Shown: positions 1-8,183 of the stretch, piece by piece
Layout: the number at the start of each line of letters is the position of its first letter
Numbering within the stretch: the first letter of the stretch is position 1
NCBI GenBank assembly: GCA_017938215.1
Contig: JAGBBZ010000019.1
Span: 1-46,411, forward strand
Length of the DNA: 46,411 nt
Direction of reading: 5' to 3'
DNA from: Eubacterium sp.
Lineage (GTDB): Bacteria; Bacillota; Clostridia; Lachnospirales; Lachnospiraceae
Translations under genes and position numbers: made by a program
Notes under the pieces: model-generated
What the model was told of the DNA's origin: nothing
Seen by the model: the letters and a program-made list of their open reading frames with translations, nothing else
Databases searched by the model: none

Positions 1-87
1 ATTTCGTGTACCTCAAAAGATCCGTTCATCCATGAATACGAGGCCAAAGGGGATGACATAGACAATCAGAACAAATGTAATTTTTGA
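1..87 (+). CDS. C-terminal fragment of an unidentified protein (partial)
   Basis: Frame 1 is open from the window edge to a TGA at 85-87, giving 28 residues of hydrophilic tail ending in NKCNF. There is too little to name a family. It is followed directly by the probable IS66 tnpA stub, so it may belong to an interrupted gene, or the frame may simply be open by chance. Confidence 0.25.
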   Translation: MSCTSKDPFIHEYEAKGDDIDNQNKCNF

Positions 88-146
88 AAAAGTGAGAAAA
101 AACGAGTTAACAACAGAAAAACTAAGATTATTATGGGAGGTCCAAC

Positions 147-314
147 ATGGATAAGATTACTCATGAGGTTCGCTTAGCGAACTGGAAAAACATTATTGAG
201 CAATGCAACAACTTAGCGGCGTTACTTTATAGGGGAGCGGATGGTTTGATGTTTACATTATTTTTAAGAGATGACGGGTATTGTCTCACAATCTGGTCAT
301 ATATTTTATTTTGA
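147..314 (+). pseudogene. IS66-family TnpA-like accessory protein, 5' remnant
   Basis: An ATG at 147 follows GGGAGG at 135-140. The first ~22 residues (MDKITHEVRLANWKNIIEQC and two more) resemble from memory the N-terminus of the short TnpA accessory proteins of clostridial IS66-family elements. After residue 22 the usual continuation toward a YYYW motif is lost, and unrelated sequence runs to a TGA at 312-314. The remaining IS66 genes (tnpB and the large tnpC transposase) are absent. I read it as a decayed left end. The family call rests on a short match and was not searched. Confidence 0.5.
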
Positions 315-386
315 AACTGGATATTTCTATAACACCACGCATAGTATATCATATGCATTGCAGTAATCGTGCAGGAGAAGATGAAA

Positions 387-1235
387 ATGAAAAAAATTGC
401 GTTGATCAATGATTTGTCTGGTTTCGGGAAATGCTCCCTCACGGCGGCGATTCCGGTTATCTCTGTGATGGGGATACAGGCGTGTCCGCTTCCTACGGCA
501 GTGTTGTCGTCGCAGACTGGATTTAAAGAATATTTCTGTGATGATTTCACGGACCGAATGAAGGATATCACTGACCAGTGGAAAAAATTGGATGTGAATT
601 TTGATGGGATTTACTCCGGATATTTGGCGGATTCCCTACAGATCGAAAAGGTGCTATACTTTTTAGAGCAGTTTCAGAAGAAAGATACATTGTATCTGGC
701 GGATCCGGTTATGGCAGATCATGGGAAGCCATACGGTATGTTTACCGAAAAATTTCTGCAGGGCATGAAAGTGCTGACGCGGAAGGCAAATGTGTTGACA
801 CCGAATTTGACAGAGCTGTGCTTGCTGGCAGACGAGGATTATGAAAAAATGATCGGACATTGTCAGGAGGAAGATTACATCGCAAGAATTCAAAGTGTAA
901 GTGAAAAACTTCTGGCTAAGGCAGAAGGGAAGCAGACCATCGTGGTAACTGGTATTCTACGAAAAAAGACAGGGCAGGAGTACGTTGGTAATCTTGCTGT
1001 TTCGGCAGAAGAAAGTTTTCATATTGAGAATCCATATACAGGAATGGGATTTTCGGGAACAGGAGATTTGTTTGCATCGGTTATTTGTGGTTCGCTGGTA
1101 AAGGGGTTGTCCATACGTGAGGCGATGGAAAAAGCGACATACTTTTTACAAGAAGCGATAGAGGAGGCCTCCAAGGAAAACGTCTCACCGTGCCATGGAG
1201 TGCATTTTGAAAAATATTTGTCTCGATTGTTATAG
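387..1235 (+). CDS. pyridoxamine/pyridoxal kinase, PfkB/ribokinase superfamily
   Basis: ATP-dependent phosphorylation of B6 vitamers to pyridoxal or pyridoxamine 5'-phosphate in the cytoplasm. The protein is 282 residues, normal for PdxK/PdxY-type kinases. The N-terminus runs INDLSGFGKCSLT, as expected for this family, and a GTGD motif near residue 225 carries the catalytic aspartate of ribokinase-like folds. Three starts are possible in frame: GTG 369, ATG 381 and ATG 387. ATG 387 is best spaced (9 nt) from AGGAG at 373-377. The gene is followed 10 nt later by an ECF S component, which supports a B6 salvage unit of uptake plus trapping by phosphorylation. No clear promoter was identified in the 70 bases upstream. 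Confidence 0.88.
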   Translation: MKKIALINDLSGFGKCSLTAAIPVISVMGIQACPLPTAVLSSQTGFKEYFCDDFTDRMKDITDQWKKLDVNFDGIYSGYLADSLQIEKVLYFLEQFQKKDTLYLADPVMADHGKPYGMFTEKFLQGMKVLTRKANVLTPNLTELCLLADEDYEKMIGHCQEEDYIARIQSVSEKLLAKAEGKQTIVVTGILRKKTGQEYVGNLAVSAEESFHIENPYTGMGFSGTGDLFASVICGSLVKGLSIREAMEKATYFLQEAIEEASKENVSPCHGVHFEKYLSRLL

Positions 1236-1245
1236 GAGGATTGTT

Positions 1246-1797
1246 ATGCGTACACAGACAGTAGCAAAAGTAGGGAATAGAAAAGAGACAGCAAAGGACT
1301 CCAACGTTCGATATCTTGCCATGACGGGAATTATGGCAGCGTTGATTACCGTTATGACAGCGTACATTTGCCACGTCCCAGTAGGTGTAAATGGTGGCTA
1401 TATTCACTTTGGTGATTCCTTGATTTATCTTGCGGCCACATTACTTCCCACCCCATACGCCTTGGCGGCAGCGGCGATCGGCGGTGGTATGGCGGATTTG
1501 CTGACAGCACCCATGTGGGCACCGGCTACGATTATCATAAAGATGTTAATTACGATACCATTTACCAATAAATCCACGAAGATTGTCACAACCCGCAATG
1601 TGATTGCCACAGTGATAGCGTACTTTATTTCGGGATTTGGTTATTTCTTGGCTGGATATCTTTTGACGGGAACATGGTCCGTATTGTTGGTGTCCATGTC
1701 TCAGAGTTTGATACAGTCCAGTGGTAGCGCAGTCTTTTTTGTTATATTAGGAAGGGCCTTAGATAAGGCGCAAGTGAAAAATAAGTTTTTTAAGTAA
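1246..1797 (+). CDS. ECF transporter S component, probably for a B6 vitamer
   Basis: An integral membrane protein of 183 residues with about six hydrophobic segments, the size and layout of the substrate-binding S subunit of energy-coupling-factor transporters. The stretch around YIHFGDSLIYLAA and the small-residue block AAAAIGGGMADLL are typical of this family. S components bind the vitamin and share ATPase and EcfT subunits encoded elsewhere, none of which lie here. ATG 1246 follows AGGAGGA at 1234-1240. Its position 10 nt after the pyridoxamine kinase gene suggests a B6 vitamer as cargo (PdxU-like). That substrate is inferred from context, not from a sequence motif. Confidence 0.8.
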   Translation: MRTQTVAKVGNRKETAKDSNVRYLAMTGIMAALITVMTAYICHVPVGVNGGYIHFGDSLIYLAATLLPTPYALAAAAIGGGMADLLTAPMWAPATIIIKMLITIPFTNKSTKIVTTRNVIATVIAYFISGFGYFLAGYLLTGTWSVLLVSMSQSLIQSSGSAVFFVILGRALDKAQVKNKFFK

Positions 1798-1811
1798 GAG
1801 AGGAGAAAATC

Positions 1812-2408
1812 ATGGCAGACATTTTATACACATATAAAAATCAGGTATATGCAAACATTACGAATCGTTGCGACTGCAATTGTCAGTTTTGTATTCGTTC
1901 CCACAGGGATAGCGTAGGTGAAGCAGAGAATCTGTGGTTTACAAAAGAGCCTACACTAGAGGAAATCAAAGCGGCTATGGATGCCTTTGACTTTACTGGA
2001 TATGATGAGCTGGTATACTGTGGCTATGGAGAGCCTACTTGTGCGTTGGAAAATCTTCTTGTTACTGCAGCTTATGCCAAAGAAAAATATGGTATCAAGG
2101 TACGCTTGAATACAAATGGTTTGGCAAATTTATACCACAAGCGAAATATCATACCAGAGCTTGCGAAAGTGGTGGATCGGGTGTCCATTAGCTTGAACGC
2201 GCCGACTGCTGAGAGGTACCAAGAGGTTACAAGACCGCAGTTTGAGAATGCATTTCCAGCGATGTTGGAATTTGCTTCCTTGGCAAATGAAGTATTTGAG
2301 CATACCCAACTTTCCATTGTGGATGTGCTTTCGGAAGAGGATATCAAAGCATGTCAGAAGATCGCCGATGATCGTGGGATTTATTTGAAGATTCGAAAGT
2401 TTTCATAA
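1812..2408 (+). CDS. small radical SAM protein (TatD-associated type, TIGR04038-like)
   Basis: 198 residues. The 4Fe-4S/SAM motif CxxxCxxC is formed by Cys20, Cys24 and Cys27 in NRCDCNCQFC, after a short strand YANITN. A GEPT segment near residue 75 matches the SAM amino-group contact (GGE-like) of the family. The protein is much shorter than most radical SAM enzymes, as in the group usually found beside or fused to TatD nuclease genes, but no TatD lies in this window. It is the third gene of the B6-type operon (14 nt gap, GAGGAGA upstream) and is closed by the terminator at 2435-2470. Its substrate is unknown. Confidence 0.75.
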   Translation: MADILYTYKNQVYANITNRCDCNCQFCIRSHRDSVGEAENLWFTKEPTLEEIKAAMDAFDFTGYDELVYCGYGEPTCALENLLVTAAYAKEKYGIKVRLNTNGLANLYHKRNIIPELAKVVDRVSISLNAPTAERYQEVTRPQFENAFPAMLEFASLANEVFEHTQLSIVDVLSEEDIKACQKIADDRGIYLKIRKFS

Positions 2409-2434
2409 GAATGTGAATGATATAAGATATGAGA

Positions 2435-2470
2435 GGCTGATGCAATTGATTGGTTGCGTCAGTCTTTCTT
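2435..2470 (+). terminator. Rho-independent terminator of the B6-type operon
   Basis: Arms 2435-2445 and 2453-2463 pair over about 11 bp with G-U pairs, a 7-base loop and a T-rich tail TCTTTCTTT. The right arm also holds the likely -35 box of the next gene. Confidence 0.8.
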
Positions 2471-2481
2471 TATGTTATAAT
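2453..2481 (+). promoter_or_regulatory. sigma-A type promoter for the HD-domain gene
   Basis: TTGCGT at 2453-2458 and TATAAT at 2476-2481 are separated by 17 bp, and a TG two bases upstream makes an extended -10. The -35 lies inside the right arm of the preceding terminator. Confidence 0.7.
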
Positions 2482-2521
2482 AGAAACATATTATTTGTGG
2501 AGAAAAGAAGGGAGAAATACG

Positions 2522-3178
2522 ATGACTTACGAAGAAATAAAAACCAATCCAGAAGTTCTGGCATTTATGAAAAAAGGAAATGAAAATCTAGGGACGCTGG
2601 GGTACACCGACCATTCTGAGGCGCATTGTGGTCTGGTGGCAGAACAAGCAGGGCGAATATTGGAAACCTTTGGTTACTCGGAGCATGAAGTGGAATTGGC
2701 AAAGATCGCAGGATTTCTTCATGATATCGGAAATGGAGTAAACCGCAAGCACCATGCAGAATACGGTTCACTTCTTGCCAACGATATTTTGCGGCAGACA
2801 GATATTTCGTTGGAAGATCGCGTGCAGATCGTGTCAGCCATTGCCAACCACGATGAGTCCACGGGAACGGCAGTGGATGTGGTGTCAGCAGCGCTAATTA
2901 TCGCGGACAAGACCGATGTTCGTCGAAATCGTGTGCGAACGAAAGATAAGTCCAAGTTTGACATCCATGACCGTGTGAATTATGCGGTAGAAGGGGCGAA
3001 TTTGAAAATTGATATGGAGAAAAAGGTTATTGCATTGAATCTGCAGATAGATGAAGATATCTGTACCATGTATGACTACTTTGAAATCTTCCTGGGACGT
3101 ATGGTGATGTGTCGTCGTGCAGCGGAGGTGTTTGGCGCGAAGTTTAAGCTGAGTGCCAATGGAAGCAAGGTGCTGTAG
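2522..3178 (+). CDS. HD-domain phosphohydrolase
   Basis: 218 residues. The metal-binding HD signature is complete: His35, the His67-Asp68 pair in FLHDIG, His77/His78 and a distal His110-Asp111 in ANHDES. The family hydrolyses phosphate esters, often of nucleotides, with divalent metals. The natural substrate is not evident, and no partner domain such as RelA or PDE is attached. ATG 2522 follows GAAGGGAGAAA with good spacing. A longer in-frame start at 2450 would lie inside the terminator and promoter and is unlikely. The gene is probably monocistronic, with a separate weak -10 (TATAAT 3243-3248) preceding the next gene. Confidence 0.8.
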   Translation: MTYEEIKTNPEVLAFMKKGNENLGTLGYTDHSEAHCGLVAEQAGRILETFGYSEHEVELAKIAGFLHDIGNGVNRKHHAEYGSLLANDILRQTDISLEDRVQIVSAIANHDESTGTAVDVVSAALIIADKTDVRRNRVRTKDKSKFDIHDRVNYAVEGANLKIDMEKKVIALNLQIDEDICTMYDYFEIFLGRMVMCRRAAEVFGAKFKLSANGSKVL

Positions 3179-3283
3179 AGGACAGCGCAAAAAATGAGTA
3201 ATATTCAGCCATAACAGATTAGAAAGATTTTTTTAGGAAATATATAATGGGGAAAATGCTTACATTTAGAAAGGGAGATGGAA

Positions 3284-4465
3284 ATGGATAATTTTAATTT
3301 TTACAGTCCTACGGAATTTGTATTCGGTAAGGGAAAAGAAAATGAGTGTGGAGAATATGTGAAAAAATACGGCGGAAGTCGCGTATTGATTCATTATGGT
3401 TCTGGCTCGGCTGAGCGCTCCGGCCTTTTGGACCGAGTAAAGGCGTCATTGGAAAACAGCGGCATTTCTTATGTGACTTTGGGTGGTGTGCAACCAAATC
3501 CAAGAGACACTCTTATCTATGAAGGAATCAAAATTTGTCGTGAGGAAAATGTGGATTTCATTCTTTCGGTGGGCGGTGGTTCTTGTATCGATTCCTCCAA
3601 AGGAATTGCCTTGGGTGTGCCATACGACGGCGATTTTTGGGATTTCTACGGAACGGGAAAACCAGTGGAGAAAGCGTTGCCAATCGGTACCGTGCTTACC
3701 ATTGCGGCAGCAGGAAGCGAGGGCTCCGGTGCATCGGTGGTGACGAAAGAAGAGGGAATGCTGAAGCGAGATGTGGGTTCGGATTTGTTGCGTCCGCGCT
3801 TTTCTGTGTTGAATCCGGAATTAACTCAGACATTGCCGGCGTATCAGACCGCTTGCGGTGCTACGGATATTATGGCACATGTATTTGAACGATATTTTAC
3901 CAATACAAAAGAGGTGGAGATTACCGATCGACTTTGTGAGGCGATTTTGGTGACCATGATCAAAGAGACGCCACGAGTAATCGAAGATCCGAACAACTAT
4001 GAGGCGCGCGCCAATATTATGTGGGCAGGAACGGTGGCTCATAACGATATTGTCGGTGTGGGAAGAAGTCAGGATTGGAACAGCCACGGCATCGAGCATG
4101 AGCTTTCCGGCCTGTACGACTGTGCTCATGGTGCTGGACTTGCTGTTATTATGCCGGCGTGGATGGAGTTTGTATACAAGCATGATGTGATGCGATTTGC
4201 TCAGATGGCAGTGCGTGTGTGGGGATGTCAGATGAACTTTGAGTGTCCGGAAGAAACCGCGAAAAAAGGTATCGCATGTTTCCGTAAATTCTTACATGAA
4301 ATCGGTATGCCAATTAACTTTGAAGAACTAGGTGCCAAGGAAGAGGATATCCCGGTTCTTGTGGAGAAATTTGGTCTGGGGGATGGCAAGACAGGTGGAT
4401 TCGTCTCCCTTTCCTCGGAGGATGTAGCGAAGATTTATGGCATCGCGGCAAAGGCTGAGATGTAG
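3284..4465 (+). CDS. iron-containing alcohol dehydrogenase (butanol dehydrogenase type)
   Basis: 393 residues, typical for group III Fe-dependent alcohol dehydrogenases such as YqhD/BdhA, which reduce aldehydes with NAD(P)H. The nucleotide-binding GGGS is at 97-100. The four metal ligands are visible as Asp195, His199, His268 and His282, the last two in HGIEHELSG and CAHGAGLA. ATG 3284 is preferred to ATG 3278 because AAGGGAG at 3271-3277 gives 6 nt spacing only for the later start. The next two genes follow within 12 nt and by overlap, so the dehydrogenase heads a three-gene oxidoreductase operon. Substrate range cannot be read from the sequence. A fermentative aldehyde role is the usual expectation. 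Confidence 0.88.
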   Translation: MDNFNFYSPTEFVFGKGKENECGEYVKKYGGSRVLIHYGSGSAERSGLLDRVKASLENSGISYVTLGGVQPNPRDTLIYEGIKICREENVDFILSVGGGSCIDSSKGIALGVPYDGDFWDFYGTGKPVEKALPIGTVLTIAAAGSEGSGASVVTKEEGMLKRDVGSDLLRPRFSVLNPELTQTLPAYQTACGATDIMAHVFERYFTNTKEVEITDRLCEAILVTMIKETPRVIEDPNNYEARANIMWAGTVAHNDIVGVGRSQDWNSHGIEHELSGLYDCAHGAGLAVIMPAWMEFVYKHDVMRFAQMAVRVWGCQMNFECPEETAKKGIACFRKFLHEIGMPINFEELGAKEEDIPVLVEKFGLGDGKTGGFVSLSSEDVAKIYGIAAKAEM

Positions 4466-4477
4466 GAGGAGGGTATT

Positions 4478-5500
4478 TTGAAGGTACTTATTATCGGTGG
4501 AACGGGGACGATAAGCACAGCAGTAACTCGTCTCTTGGCAAAAACAAAGCATGAAGTGGTATTATTGAATCGTGGGTCAAAAAGGGAAGAAGTTCCTGAA
4601 AATGTATCCATTATTCCGTGTGATATCAATAACGAGACCGACGCGGTGGCTGCGTTAGATGGTATGCGTTTTGATGTTGTGTGCGAGTTTATCGGATTTG
4701 AAGTGGGGCAATTGGAGCGGGACTATCGACTTTTTGCCGGTAAGACGAAGCAGTTTATCTATATTAGTTCTGCGTCGGCGTATCAAAAACCCCTTTCGGA
4801 TTACAAGGTGACTGAGGGGACGCCGTTGGCGAATCCCCATTGGGAGTATTCCAGAAACAAAATTGCCTGTGAGGAATTTTTGATGAAGATGTATCGGGAA
4901 AATGGATTCCCGGTGACAATCGTGCGGCCAAGTCATACCTATGATCATCGTTCGGTACCGTTAGGGGTACACGGAGACAAGGGAAGCTGGCAAGTGCTGA
5001 AACGAATGCTGGAAGGAAAGCCAGTGATTATCCATGGCGATGGTACTTCCTTGTGGACCGTGACTCACAACAGCGATTTTGCCAAAGCCTTTGTGGGCTT
5101 GATGGGAAATGTTCATGCCATCGGCGAGACCTATCACATTACATCGGATGAGACATTGACTTGGAATCAGATTTATAAAATTGTGGCAGATTGCCTTGGG
5201 GTGGAACTAAAACCGTATTACGTGCCATCGGATTTCCTGTCGGCTCTTGGAAAATATGACTTTGAGGGAAGTTTGATTGGGGACAAGGCAAGTTCGGTTG
5301 TGTTTGACAATTCCAAGATCAAACGTGCTGTTCCGGGTTACGTGGCGACGGTGCGATTTGATACAGGGGCTCGGGAAACCATCGAGTACATCTTGCAACA
5401 CGAAGAATGTCAGGTGGAAGACGCTGAATTTGACCAGTGGTGTGATTGCGTGATCGCAGCGATGGAAAAAGCGAAGCAGGAGGTTTTGAACCATGGTTGA
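4478..5500 (+). CDS. NAD-dependent epimerase/dehydratase family protein (extended SDR)
   Basis: 340 residues. An N-terminal Rossmann motif GGTGTIS at 7-13 and the catalytic Tyr124-x3-Lys128 (YSRNK) with a preceding serine run (YISSAS) place it among extended short-chain dehydrogenases. The GGTGTIS variant resembles CSP41-like and related nucleotide-sugar epimerase-like proteins. A TTG at 4478 is the start, set by AGGAGGAGGG 7-8 nt upstream. No earlier ATG lies in frame after the previous stop. The 12 nt gap to the alcohol dehydrogenase and an 8-base overlap with the next gene indicate co-transcription and coupled translation. The substrate is unknown. Confidence 0.8.
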   Translation: MKVLIIGGTGTISTAVTRLLAKTKHEVVLLNRGSKREEVPENVSIIPCDINNETDAVAALDGMRFDVVCEFIGFEVGQLERDYRLFAGKTKQFIYISSASAYQKPLSDYKVTEGTPLANPHWEYSRNKIACEEFLMKMYRENGFPVTIVRPSHTYDHRSVPLGVHGDKGSWQVLKRMLEGKPVIIHGDGTSLWTVTHNSDFAKAFVGLMGNVHAIGETYHITSDETLTWNQIYKIVADCLGVELKPYYVPSDFLSALGKYDFEGSLIGDKASSVVFDNSKIKRAVPGYVATVRFDTGARETIEYILQHEECQVEDAEFDQWCDCVIAAMEKAKQEVLNHG

Positions 5501-6239
5501 TGTGAAGGGAAGATGGGCATTGATTACCGGTGCTAGCAGAGGTATCGGCTACCAGGCGGCGAAGTTTATGGCGCAGCAAGGATGCAATCTGGTGCTTCAC
5601 AGCCGGGAAGAAAGCCACTGCCACAAGGTGTTACAGGAAGTGCAGGAAATGGGCGTGGAGGCATATGTTGTATCGGCGGAACTTTCGGAAGCTGTCGAAG
5701 TAGAAAAAATGCTGGCTTTTATCGATGAGAAAGGAACCATCATCGACATTGTATTAAATAATGCAGGAGTTCAAGTGGCATATCGAGATGAGTATTTACA
5801 AACGCCGATGTCGGACTATGACCTAAGTTTCCGAATTAATACCATGGCACCGATGATGATATGCTATCACTATTTGCCCAAAATGGTAGAGCGGGGATTT
5901 GGCCGAATTGTGAATACTTCCAGTGGAATTATGTTGGATCCGCAGCAGGCGGGATACTCTGCCAGCAAAGCAGCCTTGGATAAAGTGACCATTGATCTTG
6001 GTTCCAAATACGAAGGAACCGATGTGATGATTAATCTGGCAGACCCGGGCTGGTGTCGCACGGATCTTGGCAGCGAGAAGGCACCCAATGCACCAGAGAG
6101 CGCCATACCGGGAGTGGTTGTAGGCGTATTTGTGGACGATAAGAAATCAGGACGATGGTTTGCTGCGTCGGATTTTCATGGTCTTTCTATCGAAGAGGCG
6201 GTGGAGAAGGCAGAGAAAGAGATAAAAAGTCCGTATTAA
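5493..6239 (+). CDS. classical SDR oxidoreductase (FabG-like)
   Basis: 248 residues with all classical SDR marks: GASRGIG at 13-19, NNAG at 89-92, Ser143/144, Tyr155 and Lys159 (YSASK). It is an NAD(P)H-dependent carbonyl or alcohol oxidoreductase. Similarity to FabG is at superfamily level only, and no fatty-acid synthesis genes are near. The ATG overlaps the upstream gene by 8 bases, with its ribosome site (AGGAGG) inside that gene's end. It ends the operon before the terminator at 6247. Confidence 0.82.
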   Translation: MVDVKGRWALITGASRGIGYQAAKFMAQQGCNLVLHSREESHCHKVLQEVQEMGVEAYVVSAELSEAVEVEKMLAFIDEKGTIIDIVLNNAGVQVAYRDEYLQTPMSDYDLSFRINTMAPMMICYHYLPKMVERGFGRIVNTSSGIMLDPQQAGYSASKAALDKVTIDLGSKYEGTDVMINLADPGWCRTDLGSEKAPNAPESAIPGVVVGVFVDDKKSGRWFAASDFHGLSIEEAVEKAEKEIKSPY

Positions 6240-6246
6240 GAAATAA

Positions 6247-6296
6247 GAGACTATGGAAATTGAGAAATATGTCTCGATTCCCATAGTCTCCTTTGC
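6247..6296. terminator. bidirectional terminator between convergent genes
   Basis: A long hairpin pairs 6247-6265 with 6272-6290 with one mismatch and a 6-base loop. TTT follows on the plus side, and on the minus side a T-rich stretch lies where the SDR gene ends. It serves the SDR operon and the minus-strand AraC-APH gene. Confidence 0.8.
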
Positions 6297-6306
6297 TAGT
6301 GTGGAT

Positions 6307-7605
6307 CTACTCCATGCGGAGCTGGTCAAAGTGTTCCACAATCCATTTTGTCATTTTAATGTTGGTTTCAAAAATATCCTTGTATTTGTCCTGCTCAGCG
6401 AACCATGCCACGCTTACAAGCTGGTTCGAAAGTATGACGTACGGAATTGCGGTACGTTCATCCTGACTTAATGTTGCGACACTGTCGTAACCATAGATGA
6501 TGTTTTGATAAATCTCAATCCATTGTTCCAATTTGTCCGCATTACCCTCAGAAAAACTCTCGGACAAAATAGCAGTTGCTGCGTAGCATGGGTCAAAGAT
6601 TCGAAGATTTCGCTCAGACAATTCAAAATCAATAAAGCCCCATTTGTCCTTGTTTAAGATAATGTTTCCCGGATTTGGATCACGATGAATGATCTGCGTT
6701 GGCAATGTTTCAAAGCGTTTGCCGAAATTGTCTGTGTAATCCTTGCAAAGTTCGTCGGAAAGGCCAAGTAGTTCCTTGGTTTTTGGGATTGCCCAATTCA
6801 CAACGCTTTCGTAAAGATTGGTATCGTTTACAAGGGCATCCGCATTTTTAAGTGCTTCATGAAGCTGGCCGATGATTTCACCCACAAATCTTGCCTTAGT
6901 TTTGTAATCACCTTCGTACATATCGCGTGTTACGATTTCGCTACCTTCCAAGCGATTGGTGAGGCAAAAATATAGTTCGCCATCATGGATATAGTCTTCA
7001 TTATCCGTCGTTTTAATCGGTGTAGCTGCGTATAATCCTACATTTTCTAGAGATTTTGAAAGCTGAATGTGATTGGTAAGCTTTCCTAAGTTGGCTGTAA
7101 ATTTAATGATAAATTCATCACCAACGTAATATGCGTTGTCGTTTCGGTTTCCGCTACCCTTGTAATAGACATCGGAAATTGACTCATTTTCCAAGTTCCA
7201 GTGTTTCAAAATCTCTGCAATTTTTTTATGTGATAACATAATATGTTCCTCCTCTAATAAATGAATTTGATAGGGTTTTTTGACATTGTAATGTTTTAAA
7301 AATGCCGAAGGGGTACAACCAAATTCCCTCTTGAACGCCCGATAAAAACCTGCGTAGGTGTCAAAGCCATATTCCAATGCTACATCAACCATTTTGCGTC
7401 CGCAGCGAATCTCATAAATTGCGTGAATTAACTTCCGGTGAGTGATGTATTGGAAAACAGGCATCCCGGTGGCGGATTGAAATAATCGATAATAATGAAA
7501 GAGCGAAAATCCTGCCATGTCGGATAACTCCTGCGCTGCTATTTCTGTTTTTAAATTGGATTCGATATAATCAATGCTTTCTTGAATGATTTCTCGATTG
7601 TTCAT
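6307..7605 (-). CDS. AraC-type HTH / aminoglycoside phosphotransferase-like fusion protein
   Basis: 432 residues in two parts. Residues 1-108 form a full AraC/XylS DNA-binding unit with two helix-turn-helices (ELSDMAGFSLFHYYRLF and the second around YGFDTYAGFYRAFKREFG). Residues ~123-432 form an APH/choline-kinase-like fold: a probable ATP lysine at Lys168, the Brenner catalytic motif HRDPNPGN at 307-314, and the metal-binding IDFE at 325-328. The kinase core looks intact. Both parts are in one uninterrupted frame with AGAAGG before the ATG. No effector domain other than the kinase-like one is present, so it may sense or modify a small molecule and act on nearby genes. Antibiotic resistance should not be assumed, because APH-fold proteins have many substrates. 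Confidence 0.85.
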   Translation of the reverse strand: MNNREIIQESIDYIESNLKTEIAAQELSDMAGFSLFHYYRLFQSATGMPVFQYITHRKLIHAIYEIRCGRKMVDVALEYGFDTYAGFYRAFKREFGCTPSAFLKHYNVKKPYQIHLLEEEHIMLSHKKIAEILKHWNLENESISDVYYKGSGNRNDNAYYVGDEFIIKFTANLGKLTNHIQLSKSLENVGLYAATPIKTTDNEDYIHDGELYFCLTNRLEGSEIVTRDMYEGDYKTKARFVGEIIGQLHEALKNADALVNDTNLYESVVNWAIPKTKELLGLSDELCKDYTDNFGKRFETLPTQIIHRDPNPGNIILNKDKWGFIDFELSERNLRIFDPCYAATAILSESFSEGNADKLEQWIEIYQNIIYGYDSVATLSQDERTAIPYVILSNQLVSVAWFAEQDKYKDIFETNIKMTKWIVEHFDQLRME

Positions 7606-7741
7606 TTTGGCACCTTCTTTCTGGTTGTTTTGTAGCTACACGTATATCATAACACAAAGTTTGGGAAAAACCTTTCCTATTTTGCTTTATTTATGAGGCA
7701 ATAATTTGCACAAAATTTTGCATACTAATTCATAAAGATAA

Positions 7742-8091
7742 GAAGGAGATGAACGGCCAGATATCGATAGCATCTATATGGCAGTGTGTCAAGCCTATAC
7801 GGGAAGTGGTGGTTGGCCTACCACGATTTTTTTGACGCCGGCTCAAAAGCCCTTTTTTGCTGGAACGTATTTTCCGAAAACCACTCGCTATGGTCATGCT
7901 GGTTTGCTGGAATTGCTTTTGACAATTCAGGAAAAATGGAACCGCCGATGCAAATAACAGTGGTTGTAAAGGATAAAAAAGAGCTGGAAAATCCGACGAA
8001 GGAGTATCCGTTTAAAGGGGATAAGACTACATTTTATGTATGTCAGGGACATGTGTGCAAGCCACCCACCAATGAGCTAGGAGAGGTATGA
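7742..8091 (+). pseudogene. remnant of a YyaL/DUF255 thioredoxin-domain protein gene
   Basis: From 7742 to 7957 one frame reads the conserved early part of YyaL-type proteins: [20 protein letters not shown], then [11 protein letters not shown], then [10 protein letters not shown]. It stops at TAA 7955-7957. A second frame from about 7948 to 8091 reads the extreme C-terminus of the same family, with TTFYVCQGHVC and KPP before the stop. The family protein is about 650-690 residues, so the start with its CxxC thioredoxin site and some 500 internal residues are missing, and the two ends sit in different frames. An intact 101-residue frame starting at 7786 is therefore not a real small gene. A functional copy may exist elsewhere. 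Confidence 0.82.
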
Positions 8092-8110
8092 AACACCGTA
8101 CAATATCTTG

Positions 8111-8139
8111 TGTACAAATGAGATAAAGAAAGGTATAAT
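8111..8139 (+). promoter_or_regulatory. promoter for the small acidic protein gene
   Basis: TATAAT at 8134-8139 is clear. The best -35 at 17 bp spacing is TGTACA at 8111-8116, a partial match. It lies just after the YyaL remnant. Confidence 0.55.
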
Positions 8140-8183
8140 TAGAATAGTTGGGGGAGGATTTTGATAAAAAGGAGAGGATACAT

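Noticed and set aside
6307-7605. Aminoglycoside resistance gene
   Set aside because: Only fold-level APH motifs are present and the chain is fused to an AraC domain. A resistance function is not supported.
7786-8091. 101-residue hypothetical gene
   Set aside because: Its first half is out of frame with the YyaL-like sequence and only its C-terminus matches that family. It is a product of the collapsed gene.
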